Of a stretch of 64,000 bases of DNA, positions 58,065-64,000 are shown in pieces; position 1 is the first letter of the stretch; every line of letters begins with the position of its first letter. The stretch lies in contig NC_046674.1 in assembly GCF_003369915.1 (NCBI RefSeq), forward strand, positions 11,470,001-11,534,000, in the 5' to 3' direction. This stretch comes from Drosophila miranda (lineage: Eukaryota > Arthropoda > Insecta > Diptera > Drosophilidae). The position numbers and the translations under genes were made by a program. A model generated the notes under the pieces. The model made no database searches. It worked only from the letters and a program-made list of their open reading frames with translations, and was not told the origin of the DNA.

Positions 58065-61000
58065 GGGAGGGGAAGGAGAAGGAGAGGAACTAAAAAGTTA
58101 TTCATTCTCTAAACACAAGCACTTGTCTTTTGCTCCAAGCCCATCCCTGGCTCCCCGGCTCCCCGGATCCCCGGTTCCCTGGCATCCCTGGATCCCTGGC
58201 ATCCCTCCCCTGTTTGTGTTTTCGTTTTCGTTTTCCTGAGTGTGTGCTCCGTAAACAGGCATATTTCAATCAAAATTACATATTGAATTCTCAGCAGCTA
58301 ACCGAAAAACTCGAAACGAGAGCACACACAGCAAACTTTCAGCCTCAAGAGGCACTCCTGTTGTTTCTACACTTTTTCCGAGGGTATTCCGGCTTGCATC
58401 AGATGCTTGCCACACACTGCGGCAGGCACTAATGTACATGTTTGAGGGTATTCAAAGATAGGATACTCAAGCTGGCCTGCCCGTTCCCCCGCTCCCCGTT
58501 CCACCGTACTGTTGTTATTGTTGCTGTTTTGGAAAATTTCGCTCTTCGATGGGGGTTGGAAAATGTTTAGAATATTTGCAATTAACTACAGGAAATTAGT
58601 GTTTACAGTTAAATTTTGGTCTGTTTTTTGTCGTGCCCGATGGAGAGGGAAAGGGAATGCGGAAGGAAAACTATTCGAATTCCCGAAGTTTTGCTGCTCT
58701 GCTCAGGTTATTGGCTCTTTAGGCGGCTCTCCTAAGACTTTTAGTGCTGCGTGTTATCGCCAAAAGCTGATTCATAAGCTCCCTCGCCTGCCTCCTGCCT
58801 CCTACTTCCTTCCCTTTCCTGAAAATAATCATGCAAATAGCCTCAGAAATAAGTCGGAATCAAAGTCAAAGTCAAAATCGGAGGGATCCTACGTCTACGC
58901 ACGACAATGCAAAATTAATTCCAAGTGCTTGTCAACGGCTTTTCAACGGCTTTTGTGTGCAGGACGATGATGATGATGATGATGGCAAAGGCAGCGAGAG
59001 TGAGAGGGAGAGCGAGAAGGAGATTCATCCTTGCAGCCAAAGTCAAATTGAATCAACAATATTAGCAACAAAAGACCACCTCAACTCGTCCGAAGAGTTC
59101 CAAAGAGAACGCCACTGAGCAGAGAATAGAGTAGAGAGAACAGAGGGAAATCCTCGAATCCGAGCCGTTGAAACCCTTCTTGCACAGCTTCATCATCATT
59201 ATCATGCTCAATATCTCAGAGGCGGCTGCCATTTTATATTATAAATTGCATTATAATTCAAATTCTGCAATAAATCTCAATTTCAAACACAAAGGCCGAG
59301 AGCAGGGCGAGGCTGGTACAAGGCAAAAAGGGGTGGAACGGGGCAGGGGCAGAGACGGGCCAAAAGTTTATAGCCCTCGAACGCACCTTGAAAATGGAAA
59401 ATGGAAAATGGAATCACCGCCCAGGCAAATCAATCGATTACGCGACTTAACTTTTCAATGGCCTAAACGACAGGCGGCGAACAGAACTTGGGAAATGGAA
59501 AATTGTAAAAGTGGAGTAAAGGATGCGGTGGGGTTGGGGTTGGGGATGGGTCCAAGTAAGTTGAGGCTCCTTTATGTTTATGATAATAATAGCCAGGCAG
59601 GGCCAGGGTGAGGACGGACTGCTGTCAGGTTAGTTGCCTTTCATTTGTATGGCCCGTCCTCAAAGGATATTGTAAGAGGAAGTTGCTGCTCCTGTCTGCC
59701 GGCAGAAGTTTATGATTGTATTACTAATAGAGCTCTTGGCTTTGACTTTGAAATGACAGCGAGGGCTGGCGCAGGACCTGTGCTTTGATTGTTAAAGAGG
59801 TTTAATTTAGCATATCATCAGGGGATCAGGATCAGGATCAGGCACAGAATGCCCATCCTTAATCATCTCTCGCTCTATCCCATAAGCTTCTCTATCCAGC
59901 ATCCTTTATTCCCCGGTCTCTTCCATTCTCTGACTCTGTCTCTGCCTCTCTGTGTACGAGTATGCTTTCTAATAAGCGATAAATCTATGCCAAAGCAGGG
60001 CAAAGAAAATTGAATCAGGCACAACCTGGAGTCGGAGTCCCCTGCCTCACAGCTCAGAGCTCTCAGCTCAGGACTCAGACCCGGGCAAGTGCCAATGGCA
60101 ACGATATATATTAAATATTTAGAGACACAGCACACAGCACACACAATACTCGCAGCACTCATACATGGATGGCGCTGTCTGCCAGGGTTGCCATTGTTGT
60201 GTCTAATGCAATAACTTTTCTGTGAGCCCCGACAGAAAGGGGTCACCGAACAAAGAGCCAGGGGGGGTACAGGTTGGTTCGCCTCCACGAATATCAAGAG
60301 GACAATTCGGGCCTTCTTCTTTCTTGCCTTCTTTTTGGGCAGGCGACACTCTCACTCGCTGACACTCTCACACACGACACGGCACACACTTTGACCCGTT
60401 TGGCAATTCTTCAATCAATTTTGAGGACAACCGACACATAATGATAATGGCCGGCGGGGGAGGGGGTGGTGGCAAGACTGAGAGGGGTAGGTGGGTCGGA
60501 GGGGTGGCGTCAGGTGGTGGTAAAATATGCATTAAAGTTGCCGAATTGAAAGGGCCAAAACAATTTTTCAATATTCACACCCACAAATAAAGGACGCAGG
60601 ATCCGGGGGATTAACATAATTTAGCCATTTTCATAACCTCAAAAGCATCCTTAACCCTTGTGCGCCAAGGTAATGGCCATTTGGCAATTTAATTTCTCGC
60701 ACGCACAATCGACGAGCGGCTCGCTCCAGTGCTCGCTCCCACACCCACCCGCCCCACCCGCCGCACCAGCATCACGCACAGCCACCCACCCACCCGCATG
60801 GAGAGGGAAAGAGAGAGAGCAGCGCTTGGGGAAAAATCTTCCTTTTCGCAATATTGCCAGCCATAAATCCTGCTTAAATTGTGCATGCAGAGGATTTTTG
60901 TTCCAGAACGGCAACTCCCAAGTTCCGCCTCTCATCCCTGCCCCACCTCCTTCTGTGCCACTTAGCCGCCTGCAAATTCCTCACTTGCTCATCCGCCTTC

Positions 61001-62311
61001 TCCACTCTCTGGGGGCTGTCTTTTGGCTCGTGCATATGTTAATAACCGTTAGCTTTGGCTCCTGTGCGTGCCATCCCGCTCTCCCTCTCTCTCTCTCTCG
61101 GTCTCCCCCTTTCCCATTTTTATTTGATATTATTACGATAATTTATTTGGGCAATAAATTTGGCAAAGAAAAATGCATTTACATTTTCCTTTGTGCCATA
61201 ATTTGAAACTCTTTTCTGCCAGCGCGCTGGCGGTCACAGTTTACGGGATTACAAGGAGTTGACCGATTCGAATCGATTGCAGTCGCCTCCCCACAGGCCC
61301 CATCCCGATATAACTCTCTATTAAAATCTCATTCAAATGCAGAATAATGCCATGACTCATTTGTGGGAAAAAAGCAGCAAAAACTATGCAAAGAAATCGT
61401 AAATTTACAATTCTACGGCTACGAGTACGAGTACGATTACGATTACGAGTGTTTCCACGCAATTACAGATGAATGCACTTTTTAACGATCATCGCAGCTA
61501 TTATTATGATTATTACTATGGATAGTTTTTGTGCATGCCAAAATGGAAAGAATATTGAAAGAATAAAAAAGGGGAGAGAGACTTCGCATAAGAAGTGATA
61601 GATGGAGATACTTATCGTTGCAGATCGAACCAGTAGACAAATGAAAGCACAGCACTAAAGCACAAAATCATAGGAATTTTTTGTAATCTATGTTTTATTT
61701 TTGTTTTTGTTTTTGTTCTTGTCCCGAAGCCTTGTTTGCCGCAATTTCAATCATTGATGCCGGAGATGCAAAGGATTTTCGAACAGACTGCAAACCAAAA
61801 CGGGGACAAAACACACACAGAAATCATGCAGGAAAAAAAAAAGAAAAACCCATTTGAAAAGAATGCAGGACGGGCCATATGAAAGGAAAACAGAAACATT
61901 TTGATAAATCGAATGCATATAAATTAAAGTAAATAGCTTGTAAAATGCATAAATCAGAGCGTTAATGGGTTTGTCTTTTATTACCCGTTAGCCCATCGCC
62001 CATCGGTTTTGGTTGGTTCGGTTCATGCGTGAACCCACTGTACTACACCTCACAGTACACAGTACACACTCTGTACACACTGTACACTGCCAATTTATCA
62101 TCACTTTGCACAAACACTCGAACAAAACACACTTTTTGCTGTCAATTGTACGGCGGAGTAGGGTCTTTTTTACGGTAGGGCACGGTGCGGAATCCCGGAC
62201 ACTGTTGACACGCTAATTTAAGCGCTGGCAAACAAAGTAAATGGTTCGGAGCTGGAATGACGTGGATAAATCATAAAACAAAACGATAGCACACACAGTA
62301 GTTCCGATACC

Positions 62312-62332
62312 AAAAAAAAAAAAAAAAAAAAA
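62312..62332. repeat. Poly-A run
   Basis: About 21 uninterrupted A on the + strand, with T-rich tracts nearby (about 62391-62403). Confidence 0.85.
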
Positions 62333-62458
62333 TGTATATCGAAAATTTGTTTGCAGTGTTGTTCTCTATTTTCGAAATTAAATTAGTATTTTTTTTTTTT
62401 TTTGCTGTTGCTGTTCTCAGTTTTCTGTTGAATCTCTGTGGTATCTTGTGGATTGTTT

Positions 62459-62493
62459 TCGTATTCGTATTCGTATTCATATTCGTATTCGTT
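62459..62493. repeat. TATTCG hexamer tandem repeat
   Basis: About six copies of TATTCG with one TATTCA variant. Confidence 0.8.
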
Positions 62494-63099
62494 CTGTTTT
62501 GTTTTGTTTTGTGCCATGTTTCATTTGTATACTTGTTGTGGTTGTGGTGGAATATTGTTGTAAATATCTTTGGACTGCGTGATGAATCAAATAAATATCG
62601 AATGGAAAATGGAAAATGCAATAGGGAAAATAAGCACTTGGATACCAGAGCCAGAGCCAGAGCCAGAACCAAAACAAAATTAAATTATAAGTTAATCAAA
62701 TGCGAGCGAACGCGTTTCGTTGTTCTTTTTTTTTCTTTTTTCTTATTATTATTAATATTTTTTTTTTGGTTAGATGCTCATGCCGCACAGTTGGCCTCAG
62801 TTTTGGACGGTTTCAATCGGAATATCAACTCCCCAGCACACCAAAACACGTCGAAAACTAAGGTCCATTGTGGACAGTATATTCTGGTGGGTTGTTTTCT
62901 TTTGCAGGGATCGCTATCGGTATCGGTACGGTATCGGTTCGTGGAGGCACTTTGTTTTCGTACACTTATTGGCAGCATGGTGGGGTCTACAACAAAACAG
63001 ACGTGCCAAATGAAAATCCTACAGGGAAGTAGCATGCAAAAGTGTGCATTGGGATCCTCATACATTACCCTTAAGCATACACCCAATCGAACGTATCGT

Positions 63100-63165
63100 A
63101 TTTATCGGTTGAACTCACCTGAAAAGACACAAAATACAAAGATAATCATTAGCAAGAGCCGGCAC
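63100..63165 (-). promoter_or_regulatory. Candidate recursive splice site (ratchet point), minus strand
   Basis: On the minus strand: GCTAATGATT (good branch-point match, CTAAT), a T-rich tract, then GTGTCTTTTCAG directly abutting GTGAGTTCAACC, junction between 63119 and 63118. Both halves are strong splice signals. A weaker possible downstream donor (AAGG|GTAATG) follows after about 50 nt. It would be the first of the three sites met by a polymerase moving right to left. Confidence 0.65.
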
Positions 63166-64000
63166 ATTATCCACAATTAAACAGACAAGTCCCCGAAGCA
63201 AAGAAAAGAAGCTCTGGAGTCCGTCCTGCAACCCATGAAGCCCATGAAAGTCGGTCAACTTTTTTAGCGCTACGAACCAACAAAAAAATACAGTGCGGGA
63301 CCTGCTGTTCTGGTCCTTGGAAGTATATCAAAACTTGTTCAATGTTTGCGGACTCTGTGCGAAAAGTTTCCAGCAACGGACGGACGGATGGAAGGGGCAG
63401 GACAGGAGAGTATCGGCATTTGCCTCCCCTTGCCTGTTGACACTGGCCGCCGGAAATCGGAGTCAGTTTTTCAACGCCACATTAGCAACAGCCGCAACAG
63501 CCGCAGGTGCAACGCTGAGAGACTCGATTGAAGTGGCGGCAAACCGGGAAACAGAACAGCAGCTCCAAATTACCAACAGACCGCACATCTAATTCAGGCA
63601 GGCACTTCAAAACAATTAATTAATCAATGCAAATTTTTTGCGCCGGGCAGAAATGCTCGTACTTCGGTGTGCTCGAGTGCCATCGAAGCTCACCTAATGC
63701 CATTCGAGGCGGCCCTTGCCGATCCGTTCTCAGCTTTATTCACAGCACTCGAAAAGCCACACAACACTTCTGGCCGGGCCAAGCCACGACCGCAGGACCA
63801 CACTCCAGCTACATGCCGCCCCTGCCAGCAGATTTCGATCGGACTAAATTAAAACACGAATTGAATTATACAAATATGTACGTGTACAGCAACGAAATCT
63901 GAATACGAATGCGAGTGGGAGTAGGAGTGAGTTACGGGTGAAATATGCACGTGGAAAAACCGCACAAGAGGCCACTCTTCGGTTAAGTTGACCGTATTTA

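Larger units (their letters stand above)
49009..64000. other. Long gene-free region (49.0-64.0 kb)
   Basis: No open frame has persuasive coding character. The region carries many simple repeats (C-run plus (CA)n 49959-50020, ACGGGC near 51090-51112, GGAGCTGGGACT near 51696-51722, GGCTGGCT 53361-53383, CAGATA 54648-54677, GGGACA near 55507-55560, GT 56437-56458 and 57317-57345, CCCCAGCCCTTG near 57560-57598, poly-A 62312-62332, TTCGTA 62459-62493), a 93-nt inverted structure (57972-58064) and the minus-strand back-to-back splice site at 63119/63118. It is consistent with intron or intergenic DNA. Confidence 0.55.

Noticed and set aside
62332-63180. 282-codon + strand open frame
   Set aside because: Phe/Val/Arg runs from T-rich, TATTCG and CAGAGC repeats; no domain, and it overlaps the minus-strand splice site region.
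63627-63902. 91-codon open frame near the right end
   Set aside because: Starts with ATG, but codon bias is weak and an overlapping frame is equally open; nothing recognisable.

Overview
The window is insect nuclear DNA, almost certainly from a Drosophila species. I lean to the obscura group because of the dense hexamer/microsatellite background and GC-rich third codon positions, but that is inference. The evidence is a tandem set of wunen/lazaro-type lipid phosphate phosphatase (LPP) genes with fly-like architecture, fly core-promoter elements (Inr+DPE, TATA), short intronless genes, and very long intergenic or intronic stretches full of (CA)n, (GA)n, poly-C and degenerate hexamer repeats. 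No bacterial, viral or organellar gene is present, and I recognise no intact transposon.

Layout. (1) 1.9-11.1 kb: four LPP-family genes in tandem on the + strand (1895-2926, 3876-4799, 7592-8659, 10145-11110). Genes 1, 3 and 4 keep all catalytic motifs. Gene 2 is an intact ORF that has lost both catalytic histidines and is probably a pseudophosphatase. (2) 11.1-23.0 kb: no gene seen; an AT-rich island at about 11.74-12.33 kb. (3) 23005-23835 (+): a single-exon secreted S1 serine protease homologue with the catalytic His replaced by Ser, behind a TATA box. (4) 23.8-43.8 kb: no gene seen. (5) 43.8-49.0 kb: a cluster of five related small secreted proteins that I cannot name, one on + (43792-44388) and four on - (49008-48463, 47424-46843, 46703-46155, 46020-45388). 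They share a C-x11-C ... PYxhW ... C-x14-C ... HY framework; most have a hydrophobic C-terminus suggesting a GPI anchor. A further small coding-like segment lies at 48381-48193 (-). (6) 49.0-64.0 kb: no gene seen, mostly simple repeats; one striking 93-nt inverted structure at 57972-58064.

The main unexpected signal is on the minus strand. Three places (junctions 63119/63118, 31827/31826 and 3263/3262) have a branch point, pyrimidine tract and CAG acceptor abutting directly on a strong 5' splice site (GTGAGT, GTAAGT, GTAAGC). This is the signature of zero-nucleotide recursive splicing ('ratchet points'). They are about 31.3 and 28.6 kb apart, all on the same strand. The simplest reading is that the window from at least 63.1 kb to 3.3 kb lies inside one giant intron (>60 kb) of a minus-strand gene whose exons lie outside, and that the LPP cluster, the protease homologue and the small secreted family are nested genes in it. 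The host is not identifiable from this sequence. I recall the D. melanogaster lazaro-type LPP cluster mapping near Ten-m on 3L (79E), so Ten-m is a candidate to test, not a call.

How the genes relate: the LPPs are predicted membrane phosphatases of the wunen/lazaro type (lipid phosphate dephosphorylation, extracellular active site), one having become a likely non-catalytic member. The protease homologue and the Cys-rich family are secreted or surface proteins with no visible link to the LPPs. Shared location probably reflects tandem duplication and nesting rather than a pathway.
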